Assembly (NCBI GenBank): GCA_903772945.1
Contig: CAICTM010001763.1
Location: 1 to 23,012, forward strand
DNA length: 23,012 nt
Source: Seminavis robusta
Taxonomy: Eukaryota; Bacillariophyta; Bacillariophyceae; Naviculales; Naviculaceae
Reading direction: 5' to 3'
This document shows positions 1 through 7,874 of the stretch, piece by piece. The notes beneath the pieces were generated by a model. The model had not been told where the DNA came from, did not search any database, and saw only the letters and a program-made list of their open reading frames with translations. The translations under genes were made by a program, and so were the position numbers. The number at the start of each line of letters is the position of its first letter. Positions within the stretch are counted from its first letter, which is position 1.

Positions 1-519
1 TGATAAGGCTTCCGCTTAATCCTTTTGTTCAAGTTCCCGGAAAATCAGAGATGATATCTACAGATCCCGCTTTCTGGGAATGATGATAAGCGTTCGGTGG
101 TCCCAGCCCACTCGGCAATCGGATTACCGTTCCTGGAGTACTTCTGCTTCGCGAAGACGTTCAGACCTCCATCTCTAAGAGTTGTTAGGTATGGACGCTC
201 GTGGAATCATGGGTAAGGCCCTTATCGCATGATAGGTTAGCATCACGGAGAAGTTCTACTTCACGTCGTCCATCTGCCACCTTCCCAAAGTACCATCGAA
301 AAGGTCAGAGTACTTCGATCAGTAGGAATGAAGCTGTTCATTTCTTCCGTGTTTAACTGATCTTGACTTTGGCAAACCTACCTTTAAGTCAGCTTGTTCG
401 TATTTGCATCAAGAATCTGTCACTATGCGAGACGATCTGCACTGTCATCAACAGCAGCGGTAGGATCAGGAAATGAAATAAGTTTTCTCTTCATTGTATC
501 GCTTCTTTCATAGGAATAG

Positions 520-976
520 ATGCGCCGTCCCATTCCACTGACATATGTAGTGAAATCGAACTTGAAACTAAGTCAGAGAGAATATCTTGACCTAGATCAT
601 GTCATACGCCCCCAAGCTTTTTGTGACGTGTAAGTCCCACTCGATATTCTATCTTCGTGGAATTCAGGAATACTGAATGCACCTTTGCACTTCGTGCTGG
701 TTTAATTCTCACTGCAGGGTAGTCCACATTCGTTTGGACGCCCCCAAGACCTTCATGCGTAATTTCCTTAGCGAGTTTTGAGCATCAAGTTCCGAGTGCT
801 CTGTATCCAGTAAGCAATCGGAGTGTAACGGGTTTGGTTTCCTTTTTCTCCTTGTTTAATCTAACATAGACGATGTTTGAGGTCTCTTGTTTGCGACGTT
901 TACGAGGTGGTTGGCCACGGACGAGGTTAACGATGCTAAATAGATCATCAGAGTCTAGTGAGCAGCTTCTAGGCAA
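520..976 (-). pseudogene. Retropepsin (aspartic protease) relic of the left Ty3/gypsy element
   Basis: One open stretch runs 976-785 on the minus strand and ends just where the catalytic Asp-Ser/Thr-Gly would be expected. Downstream, in other frames, the flap-side and C-terminal motifs GQDILSDL and MSVEWDGASIPMK are readable at about 600-510. This order (basic linker, LRVLLDSG-like strand, GQDIL helix, WDG strand) is that of Ty3/gypsy pol proteases. Several indels separate the pieces, so no functional enzyme is encoded. Confidence 0.75.
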
Positions 977-1153
977 TATCTAATTTGCCGTAGAGTTCAT
1001 CAGTTGCAAACAATCTTGTTTACTAGTTAGTGAGAATCTTCATCACTTTGGATGAGAAATCGGAACAGGGTTCCGTTGATCATCACTGGCCTAATCCTCA
1101 AAGAGATTTCTCCATCCAAGTGATTGAAATTGATAGAGGAGTTGTCCTCATTG

Positions 1154-1318
1154 TCAGAGTCTTTCTGATTTGCGCTTGGCAATGGTGCGAAGTTGCAAGT
1201 GTTGGCACGAGTATCGTCGATCTCGTGTCTTCGTCATTGTCGACGAGAGGAAGAATGGTTTGTCACGCAACTGTTCTCGAAAGTTGCGGAACGCATGCTT
1301 TCCTTGAGCCATCTTCAT
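1154..1318 (-). pseudogene. Gag-like start ORF of the left Ty3/gypsy element (54 codons)
   Basis: This is a minus-strand ORF of 54 residues with Met codons at 1318 and 1312, beginning MKMAQGKHAF and ending in TGA at 1156-1154. It lies 52 nt inside the 5' LTR, where a gag or gag-pol reading frame should begin. No zinc knuckle is visible. A second open stretch follows, in frame after the TGA, to about 1030. I cannot name the product. It may be the N-terminus of an internally deleted or non-autonomous polyprotein. Confidence 0.45.
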
Positions 1319-1369
1319 GGTGAAGGAATAGGTGAGGGTAGCTGAAAGCTATTGTGTTTGTTAACAAAA

Positions 1370-1793
1370 TGCACTACGCTTAAAAGCTAGTGTAAAGATC
1401 TTTGAGTGTTTTGAGTTTGAGAGAATGAAAGTTATGAGAGGATTAGAAAGCTATGAAAACTAATCGACGAGAAGAGATCATCATCAAGGATCGTTAGATC
1501 TGGCTTCCGCGGGAGACCTATAAAGTGTGATAGAGTAGTTGCTGGTAGTAATCCACGTCTCTCCACAGTCCTAAAGCGAACGCGTGGAAGGTTTGTCTAG
1601 CCTGATCTAGTAGCGTGGAAGTAACCACGCTGCTAAATATCTAGAGCGATGTTTCATCATCAACCTAGTATGACTAGCGCGGTCATTGAGAAACCCTGTC
1701 TCAAATGACTATTCACGAGAGACTCGGTCATGAGTCGAACTCAAACCCTATCTAGGATCGAGTCGCGAATAAGGCTAAGAGCCGTGTATTGCA
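1370..1793 (-). repeat. 5' LTR of the left Ty3/gypsy element (424 bp)
   Basis: On the plus strand it begins TGCACTACGC and ends TGTATTGCA, which gives the TG...CA ends typical of LTRs. A clearly homologous copy in the same orientation lies at 20838-21256, sharing long blocks such as TAAATATCTAGAGCGATG and GAATAAGGCTAAGAGCCGTG. The element interior lies to its left, so this is the 5' LTR of a minus-strand element and position 1794 onward is host DNA. I see no obvious tRNA primer-binding site just inside the LTR (about 1369-1350). The LTR contributes the final codons and the stop of the adjoining host gene. Confidence 0.88.
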
Positions 1794-2298
1794 ATACCAA
1801 TCTTGCAACAAAGTGCCTCCGCGTTCTCCGGCTTCATCAATTCCAAAAAATTGTCTTGGTCTTTTTGCTTCAGCTGGAACAATTTCCATTCAACCTCATC
1901 CCGTAGGGACCTTTTGATTAGCCTCGTTGACTTGAATCCTTCAGGAGAATCGCCTCGGATGATGCCAGGGAAGTAGAACTTTGCCAATGTCCACGTTTCT
2001 TGGAGGTTGAAAATGCGTCATCCTGCTGAGTTGAGGCTCTTGGTGGTGGGCTCGACTGAGGCTCAAGGGTACCGTGGTGAACACCTGTTTCAATTCCACC
2101 ATCATCTTCCATCTCATCGGTGTTTGCTTCGGAAGCTATAGTTTCACCGTCGATCGCAGGAGTCAAATGATCCTTCTTGGTAGTGCTGAACTGTTCGCCT
2201 CCGTACCGGTACTGGTACTTTTGCAGCGCGTAGACAAAAGGCGCAGCGACCGCCGCTGCGCCCACGATGACCAGCGAAATTGTGGCGGTGTCGTTCAT
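1775..2298 (-). CDS. Small single-pass membrane protein, 3' end truncated by LTR insertion
   Basis: I do not recognise this protein. The start at 2298 gives an N-terminal hydrophobic segment (TISLVIVGAAAVAAPFVYAL, residues 5-24), followed by a polar region and an acidic EANTDEMEDDGG stretch. An intron is likely: a donor after CAG (GTGTTC, from 2084) and an acceptor CCAAG ending at 1999 remove 86 bp in phase 1. This joins exon 2298-2085 to exon 1998-1775 and yields 145 residues, with a charged C-terminal half beginning ETWTLAKFYFPG. Without splicing the first frame stays open to a stop at 1918 and gives 126 residues, so the unspliced form cannot be excluded. The second exon runs straight into the LTR at 1793. 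Its last residues (about IAIHGS) and its stop are LTR sequence, so the native C-terminus has been lost. It lies 401 bp downstream of the glycosyltransferase gene on the same strand. Confidence 0.55.
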
Positions 2299-2699
2299 GG
2301 TTGTTCTTGAGCCAGGATGCAGGTGCTGATTGCTAATGTTGGTTGTTTGCTTTTGCTCCGATCGAGATTACGGCGGCCTCACCGTGGAGTTGCTTGCTTT
2401 TCAGTTCGAACGAGCGTGGATCTTTGGGTGTTTCATACTTTTGGAGTTTTATTACCCCATCTTGGCTCGGTATCTTTCTACTTCCATCAAAACTCACGAC
2501 CGTACCGGTACGGTTGCCTCCCGAACTTGAAGTAGCTGCGAGGACGTACTAGTAACGAGTATCAGTCGGTTTCCAAGGTATTACAACCGTAGTACGGCAT
2601 CCCTTGCTGAGCTCTCTAGAAGAGCCGAACGGCTAAAAACGGAAGAGCTTGGTCTAGAAACTACATCATCACGGCAATCTGTTGGTTCCGGAGCCGGAG
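2299..2699. other. Intergenic spacer between two minus-strand genes
   Basis: This 401-bp stretch would hold the 3' end of the glycosyltransferase transcript and the promoter of the small membrane-protein gene. The short plus-strand reading frames at 2317-2552 overlap one another in different frames, show no family signature, and look like chance. The palindrome TACCGGTA occurs at 2503-2510. I see no RNA gene. Confidence 0.5.
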
Positions 2700-4592
2700 T
2701 CATCTAGAAGATGTTGGCGTGCGCACCGTTTTGTTTTGCGCTTTCAGCAACGTTGTGTCCAACATCCTCACAAATTCTTCTGGTTCGACTCGTGTCTTCT
2801 TCAATGGTCCATCAATCGCCATCATGGTAAGGTTGCCCAATCCACCATGTTCCAAGGCCATGGCATTGCGAAAAAGAGTTGCCATGTTACTGTTCCCGTG
2901 AACCCCCTTTTGGCAACGACTGGCTAGTTTGCGTTCCGCGAGAATGTACAGGACTTCTAAGCTCGGGTCCCCGGACGGAATGTGGGCGTTGTTTTCCACG
3001 GGACCTCGAACCCTGGTTCGATTCCAATAGTGAAAGTGATAGTTTGAGTGGAGCACCCGTGCCTCCTCCAGGGTAGTTTGGTCATCCGTCAACAACAGAA
3101 TATTGTCTGTCGGAGACACCTTGCCTCTACGCAAGTACTCCTCGAGTCTGTAATAGTTCCGAATATAGTTCCGCTCCGTCATTGAATCCCCTCTACGCAC
3201 ATGGAGCCAAACACACGGCGTTGGCGCCACAGGTACATTGCTGGACTGCAGGAATTGATACAGACGATGTCGCAATACTTGTCGAGGTCTCATGGTGTAA
3301 TGAGACAGCCACATGTTCTGTTCGGCCAGAGTGTCGTTGTGAAAGACTTCATGAAAAATGTGTTTTTTCTTTGGTTTGTCGTCTCGATCCCCTTCAAGCG
3401 GTTCAGGGCAGTTGGATATTGGCAAGAAGTAGCACTCTTGGTTTTGCGTTGGACAGTGTGCCCATGACGATTTGGAAGTCGGGACGTAGAGCCACCGAAA
3501 ACCTTGATACGGCAAAGCAACTTGAAAACGGCGTCCTTGTCGAAAGGCACTCCAAAAGGCATTGTTGATATGAAACAACATCAGTGCTGCAAAGCCCATA
3601 TCTTGGACCTTTCGAATGGCAGCTTTGCCACAAGTTGACGTGTTGTTGTCAAACTGCAAGGCATGGACCTGCCGTAAAAAGCTTGCCCGCAGCGGGTCGG
3701 CAATGGGTCGAAAACACGTGTGGGTATCGTTCTCAGTGGACACGTCCCAGTCAGGATGATCCTGCCACCATTCATCCAAACTGATTGCCCATGGGGAGCA
3801 CTTTTCATCTGGGTGTTCCGGGATCCTTCCGTCATCCTCAGATAGAGCAGGTGCAGAATCCTCGTCGCTAACACTGTTTTTCTCGCCGCTACTTTCACGT
3901 TGCACTGCTTTCACACGCTGGGGATTGGCGCGTTTCGAGCTCGTTTCGATCATCGTACTTGGTGGTACCACATTGGTCGGCTCCGGTGCGGAAATTTCGA
4001 TCGCTCCGATAGGTTCCTGCTCAGCATTGGCGGCGTTTCGTGGTGGTTCCATAACTGATGGTAGCTTGCGCTGCAACGTTGAATCGTCCTTCGAGATATA
4101 TTCATTCAGAAGTACTTTGTTTTCATCAGACGTTTTGTTTTTGTGGGTCTCATTTCTTCGAAAGCGTCGACCGTGCTCCTTGCCTTGCACGGCAGCACTT
4201 TTCTGTTCGTGATGAGGACCGCTAAGAGGCTCGACAACTCGGACGTTGTTGCTTTCGTTGTTCATGGCGACAATGGCCACCGGTTCTTGAATGATCTGTT
4301 GGATTTTGCGTCGGTACCGGTCCACGTGGTTGGCATTGTTGAGAACTCCCCACAGAAGCACGAGCAATCCCGCCACAGTCCAAGCAGACACTCGATTTAC
4401 ACGTTGGCCGTGAGTACTACGGGGACTGTTGGTTGTGACATTGGTGGTCCCACGAACCAAGATATCCAATGCTGGCTGAGGATGATTTCCACGTGCTTCC
4501 GGAAACGCTTGTGTCGACTGGTTGCTTCGAGGTTGCTCGTTTTCGAAGGCCTTGCCACCGTCTCGGGATGGATGGGCTGACAGTTGAGGCAT
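2700..4592 (-). CDS. Type II membrane FUT8-like (GT23-family) fucosyltransferase
   Basis: A single-exon gene of 630 residues. A long basic N-terminus is followed by one hydrophobic span (WTVAGLLVLLWGVL, about 71-84), then a stem of low complexity and a luminal catalytic part from about 265, which is Golgi type II topology. Recognisable elements are DEWWQDHPDW (273-282), a helix-rich block with FAALMLFHINNAFWSAF (334-350), VWLHVRRGD (461-469) and ILLLTDD (498-504). The C-terminal segment LAERKLASRCQKGVHGNSN occupies the place where FUT8 enzymes have the conserved S/T-S donor-binding region. In alpha-1,6-fucosyltransferases the HVRR(T/G)D motif contacts GDP-fucose, and here both arginines are present (R466, R467). 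The expected role is core-type fucosylation of N-glycans, with substrate uncertain because protist GT23-like families are diverse. It is divergent from the LRR pseudogene across a 496-bp spacer. A catalytically altered paralogue lies at 7875-9455. Confidence 0.8.
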   Translation of the reverse strand: MPQLSAHPSRDGGKAFENEQPRSNQSTQAFPEARGNHPQPALDILVRGTTNVTTNSPRSTHGQRVNRVSAWTVAGLLVLLWGVLNNANHVDRYRRKIQQIIQEPVAIVAMNNESNNVRVVEPLSGPHHEQKSAAVQGKEHGRRFRRNETHKNKTSDENKVLLNEYISKDDSTLQRKLPSVMEPPRNAANAEQEPIGAIEISAPEPTNVVPPSTMIETSSKRANPQRVKAVQRESSGEKNSVSDEDSAPALSEDDGRIPEHPDEKCSPWAISLDEWWQDHPDWDVSTENDTHTCFRPIADPLRASFLRQVHALQFDNNTSTCGKAAIRKVQDMGFAALMLFHINNAFWSAFRQGRRFQVALPYQGFRWLYVPTSKSSWAHCPTQNQECYFLPISNCPEPLEGDRDDKPKKKHIFHEVFHNDTLAEQNMWLSHYTMRPRQVLRHRLYQFLQSSNVPVAPTPCVWLHVRRGDSMTERNYIRNYYRLEEYLRRGKVSPTDNILLLTDDQTTLEEARVLHSNYHFHYWNRTRVRGPVENNAHIPSGDPSLEVLYILAERKLASRCQKGVHGNSNMATLFRNAMALEHGGLGNLTMMAIDGPLKKTRVEPEEFVRMLDTTLLKAQNKTVRTPTSSR

Positions 4593-5088
4593 AATCTCGA
4601 AGCAATCGATTCAATCCCTTGATAGTCAATGGATGTACACAAGCAAGCTTCGCATTGCAATCAATGCTATCACTGTAATCCGAAAGTAAACAAAAACCCA
4701 TTGTGCCGTAGCAGCAGAGTGATGAGCAACTGGCAAACTTTGAATTCAAACAAACTGGATGCTCGTGATTTATATCTGGTGTGATACGCGTAGGGAATAG
4801 GCCGCTCTGATGGCTTGATATATTCAGTTCTAGAACTTCATACCGGTACCGGTACCTGGTACCAGGTACCAGGTGCTCCTGGTCATCGACGTTATTCGGC
4901 GAAGGGACCACGCTACAGGTGCAAAGCTCTCTCAAAGGAAAGGGAAACCATAAAACCAAACTGCCCCTGGCAATCGGGTCCTCTGGTATCCCATAAAACG
5001 GGGCGCTCAAAACTACAGAAACAAACAAAGGAGAAGAGCATAACAACAATAAGGTTGCCTCCACGCCTCCACTAGCTAGCTAGAAATC
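4593..5088. promoter_or_regulatory. Divergent intergenic region with a nested palindrome cluster
   Basis: This 496-bp spacer lies between the ATG of the FUT8-like gene (minus) and the ATG of the LRR pseudogene (plus), so both promoters should lie here. A dense run of overlapping palindromes sits at 4841-4873: two overlapping TACCGGTA sites, then the perfect 20-bp palindrome GGTACCTGGTACCAGGTACC at 4851-4870. The direct CTAGCTAG repeat at 5072-5083 lies just upstream of the LRR start codon. No TATA box is convincing. Confidence 0.45.
4851..4870. repeat. Perfect 20-bp palindrome
   Basis: The sequence equals its own reverse complement and is built from GGTACC half-units. It overlaps a preceding TACCGGTACCGGTACC run starting at 4841. 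It sits in the divergent promoter interval and could form a hairpin or bind a dimeric factor. Neither has been tested. Confidence 0.8.
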
Positions 5089-7588
5089 ATGTCGAAACCC
5101 ACCGGCCATCAACCCAGAGATTCATTTGTTAATGTTGACGATGATGACTTTAATATCCTCCAGATTGTTCAGATGCGGTTGCAGGGTAATGCATTTGCTT
5201 CTCAAATGTTCGTTCTGCCGAGACAGGAACGACATGTGCACGGCAATAACCAAACTGACCCCTGCAGTTTGACAACCACTTCACCAACACCAACAACACC
5301 ATCCGTCGCCAAGAGCAACGATGTCGTAAACAAGCAAAGAGATACATTTGAAGCAAAAGGGGGCCCCAGGTGTCTTGAGCTTGTTGAAATAAGGCACACT
5401 TCAAGGCCAGAAATACAGCAAGATGCTACGACTTTATTGGCAGAATGCCAAAAAAAAAAGAGCTTGAACCTGAACCTCACAGAACTGTGACACAACCTCC
5501 ACGACCAAGGATTCCTGGGGCCTATGCCGTTGAAGGATTGGGAACAGGTGATGAGGTGGAGGATGCCACTGAAGCCGAAGAAAATGGTGATGATGTTGTT
5601 GCACATCCTGTCAATGAGGACAATGATCTACAATCAGGAGAGCTACAGAATGCAGAGCCTCTGATATTTTCCAGACGGACCAGAATCTATTGGAGACAAC
5701 GCTTGGTCCTGTTCCTTTCTCTACAAGCTACGGTGGCTCTTGCTGTGATTGTAGTGATACTTTTGGTAATTTTAATGGTGTCTCTCCCGAGAAACACAGC
5801 CATCAATCAATCCGCAAGCCAGCAGGATGGAGCATTTCAGATTTCCACATCATCACGGGTAGCAAGTCAATCGCCTAAGAAATTTTTGGTTTCAGTCAAT
5901 CTCCCTGACAACACAATGCAAGCCATGGAACGGCCTCAATCTCCTCAGTCGAAAGCCTATCAATGGCTGACCAAAGACCTCAATAACCAGAGCTCCAGTC
6001 TTCAACAACTACCAGATTGGAGACTGGTGCAGAGATTCGCTCTGGCCACATTCTACTATTCTACAAGAGGAGACCATTGGGTGAAGCATCATGGCTGGCT
6101 GGACTGGGACACAAATGAATGCGACTGGGAACTTATATTTTTGTGGGGCAAAGTTGACTCACCAGAACTGTACTGTAATGACAAAGGAGAAATCAAAGGA
6201 TTGGAATTTGGGCATACCAATAATCTTGAAGGAACACTTTCACCCGAGATCTCATTATTGGGCAACAGCTTGCAAGCACTTGGATTCCTGCGAGAGTTCC
6301 AACTTGAAGGAACGATCCCAACAGAGATTGGACTCTTGACAAAACTAACAAGGTTAGAATTGGGTGCAGCTGCACTTTCTGGCACAGTGCAAACTGAGTT
6401 CGGATGTGTGCAGAGTTTAGAGCAACTCGTGATGTCGTCTGTCTCTCTGCCTTCAGAGCTTGGAAAAGTGGGCAATTTAACAATCTTCAAAGTGGTCAAT
6501 ACAGACCTAACAGGTTCGTGTGTCTGGTGCTTCTTTCGATCTGAAGCTATCTGAAACTGCTGACAAGCCTTATTTTCTCCACTATCAAAGGATCCCTCCC
6601 TGTTGAAGTCTGCCGAATGCATCAGCTAACCCAGATAGTTGTGATGGGCAGCCCTGGACTATTCTCTGGCTCTCTTCTTCCGGAGATCATTAGGAACATG
6701 CCAAAACTACAATTATTAGTACTCGACCAAAGGAAATCTGGTGATAAGATGACATTGCCTTGTAAGGAGCAACACTTGATCTTTGTTTTCTAAGTTGTAT
6801 GTTGACTGACATGGGTTAACTTGGTTTCTCTGCACAGCTGAAATTGGGCTGTTATCAGAGCTATCTTCCCTGTATTTGATTGACAGGAAACTAGATGGCA
6901 CTGTTCCAAAACAGCTTGGGCACTTAACAGATTTGGTGAGTTCTGTGGTTGTCAGAAGTGATTGTCTCAATAAATTTGATTTTGAGGACTCACAAAAAGT
7001 TCCCAAACTACAGAAGTTTTTGACCCTCAAGGGAAACTCAATAGCAGGAACTATGCATCCTGAACTGTTTGATTTGACAAGTGAGTAGTATGTTGCAAAG
7101 TAGTTGAAATTTCCAGATGTTGTTTTGTGCTTCTCTCGTATGGTTGCTTTTCCTTTCTTTCCTTTCAGATCTGATTAGCCTAGATATCGAAGCCAATCAA
7201 ATGAAAGGGTCACTTCCCCGTATGCTCTTTTCCAAGTTGAAAAACTTGCAATACTTGCGAATCAATTAATAACAATCAGTTCTCTGGCTCGATTCCAACC
7301 CAGGTTGGGCTTCTCTCCAATCTCAGGAAGCTACAACTGCAAAATACTTATTTGTCAGGTCCTTTACCCATCATGGAACTTCTTGCTACGAGGAATTTGA
7401 CAAGCTTGGAAGTTGCAAACACATCATTATCAGGCAGCATTCCTGAAGCAATGTGTGGCAGAATGGATCAGCAGAAGTTGCAGTGCTTTGGTGCACAGTG
7501 CTACGAAATGAAGATTGAAATTCCAATCTGCCAAGGGACTTTCATCTGTGGTTGCAACTGCACCGGATGCCGCTCTAGACATGCCTGA
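5089..7588 (+). pseudogene. Leucine-rich-repeat type II membrane protein, two frameshifts
   Basis: A close paralogue of the LRR gene at 17140-19701, with the same five-exon plan. Introns are 6514-6590, 6762-6837, 6936-7013 and 7081-7168, all GT-AG. The parts are a cytosolic N-terminus with FNILQIVQMRL, a membrane span (about AVIVVILLVILMVSL, near 5740-5790), the juxtamembrane block RPQSPQSKAYQWL, a cysteine-containing DWDTNECDWE segment, then LRRs (for example GTIPTEIGLLTKL) and a C-terminal CGCNCTGC. Two lesions are visible. A run of ten A at 5450-5459 shifts the frame between the N-terminal 133-codon ORF and the rest. A 4-nt insertion (TAAT, 7267-7270) relative to the paralogue creates an immediate TAA at 7267-7269 and shifts the last ~106 codons. 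Two independent lesions favour a pseudogene. The first could instead be a slippage site or a homopolymer sequencing error. Confidence 0.8.
5450..5459 (+). other. A10 homopolymer at the frame break of the left LRR gene
   Basis: The upstream frame reads ...TGC CAA AAA AAA AAG AGC and reaches a TGA at 5488-5490. The downstream LRR frame is the -1 frame (GAG CTT ...). Read in the upstream frame, the tract contains A AAA AAG, which has the form of a classical -1 slippery heptamer. One extra A would equally restore the frame. Confidence 0.7.
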
Positions 7589-7874
7589 AGTGGACAATGG
7601 ACCCCAGCATGGTCCTCTGGAATGTTACTCTACTACACGTACGGTACCGGTACAAGCAGTTGCAATTCACCGCGACAGCGTAGTTCATACCCGATCTTTC
7701 GAAGAGTCTTCGTAGCTCTGCTGGCTCCAGATAAGAAGTCTGGGATGAACCAATGACACGCTTGTGAATGTTATAGATGCAAAGACTGCTCTCAAGCATC
7801 TCTTCATTCTAGCTAGCTAGTTCATTTTCTCAAGATACGCTCTCCAAGCACTGTTTTGCTTGTATTTTTCGAAG
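7589..7874. other. Short intergenic spacer upstream of the second FUT8-like gene
   Basis: A 286-bp spacer between two plus-strand genes. It contains TACCGGTA at 7645-7652 and overlapping CTAGCTAG copies at 7809-7820, the latter 55 bp before the start codon of the next gene. No other structure is evident. Confidence 0.4.

Larger units (their letters stand above)
1..1369 (-). mobile_element. Left Ty3/gypsy element, internal region (5' half, decayed)
   Basis: Internal part of a minus-strand LTR retrotransposon. Reading the minus strand leftward from the LTR, I see a short gag-like ORF (1318-1154), a retropepsin region (about 976-520) and the N-terminal fingers of reverse transcriptase running off the window edge. 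Retropepsin clues are RKRRKQET and KPVTLRLL, then GQDILSDL and SVEWDGASIPMK about 110-130 codons further on. The RT start is marked by a remnant of the IIPKK...RFISDF block near positions 30-90. Frameshifts and stops break every domain. For example, the DSG active-site triad of the protease is not readable where KPVTLRLL should lead into it. The interval from the gag Met to the protease is only about 340 nt, far too short for a normal gag, so an internal deletion or a non-autonomous origin is likely. The same stretch (about 225-790) recurs at 22610-23012 in the right element. Confidence 0.85.

Noticed and set aside
1030..1323. 97-codon plus-strand ORF in the left retroelement
   Set aside because: It lies opposite the gag-like start ORF in an element whose other domains are all on the minus strand, and it has no recognisable motif. 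Taken as an antisense shadow.
4417..5064. 215-codon minus-strand ORF beginning with a signal-peptide-like stretch upstream of the FUT8-like gene
   Set aside because: It crosses the palindromic spacer and overlaps the start of the FUT8-like gene in another frame. No family signature, and the N-terminal hydrophobic stretch is likely chance.
6514..6554. Reading through intron 1 of the left LRR gene to its stop at 6554, giving a short secreted-type protein
   Set aside because: Both paralogues have matching GT-AG boundaries, and splicing restores the LRR consensus (DLTG-SLPVE) in each.
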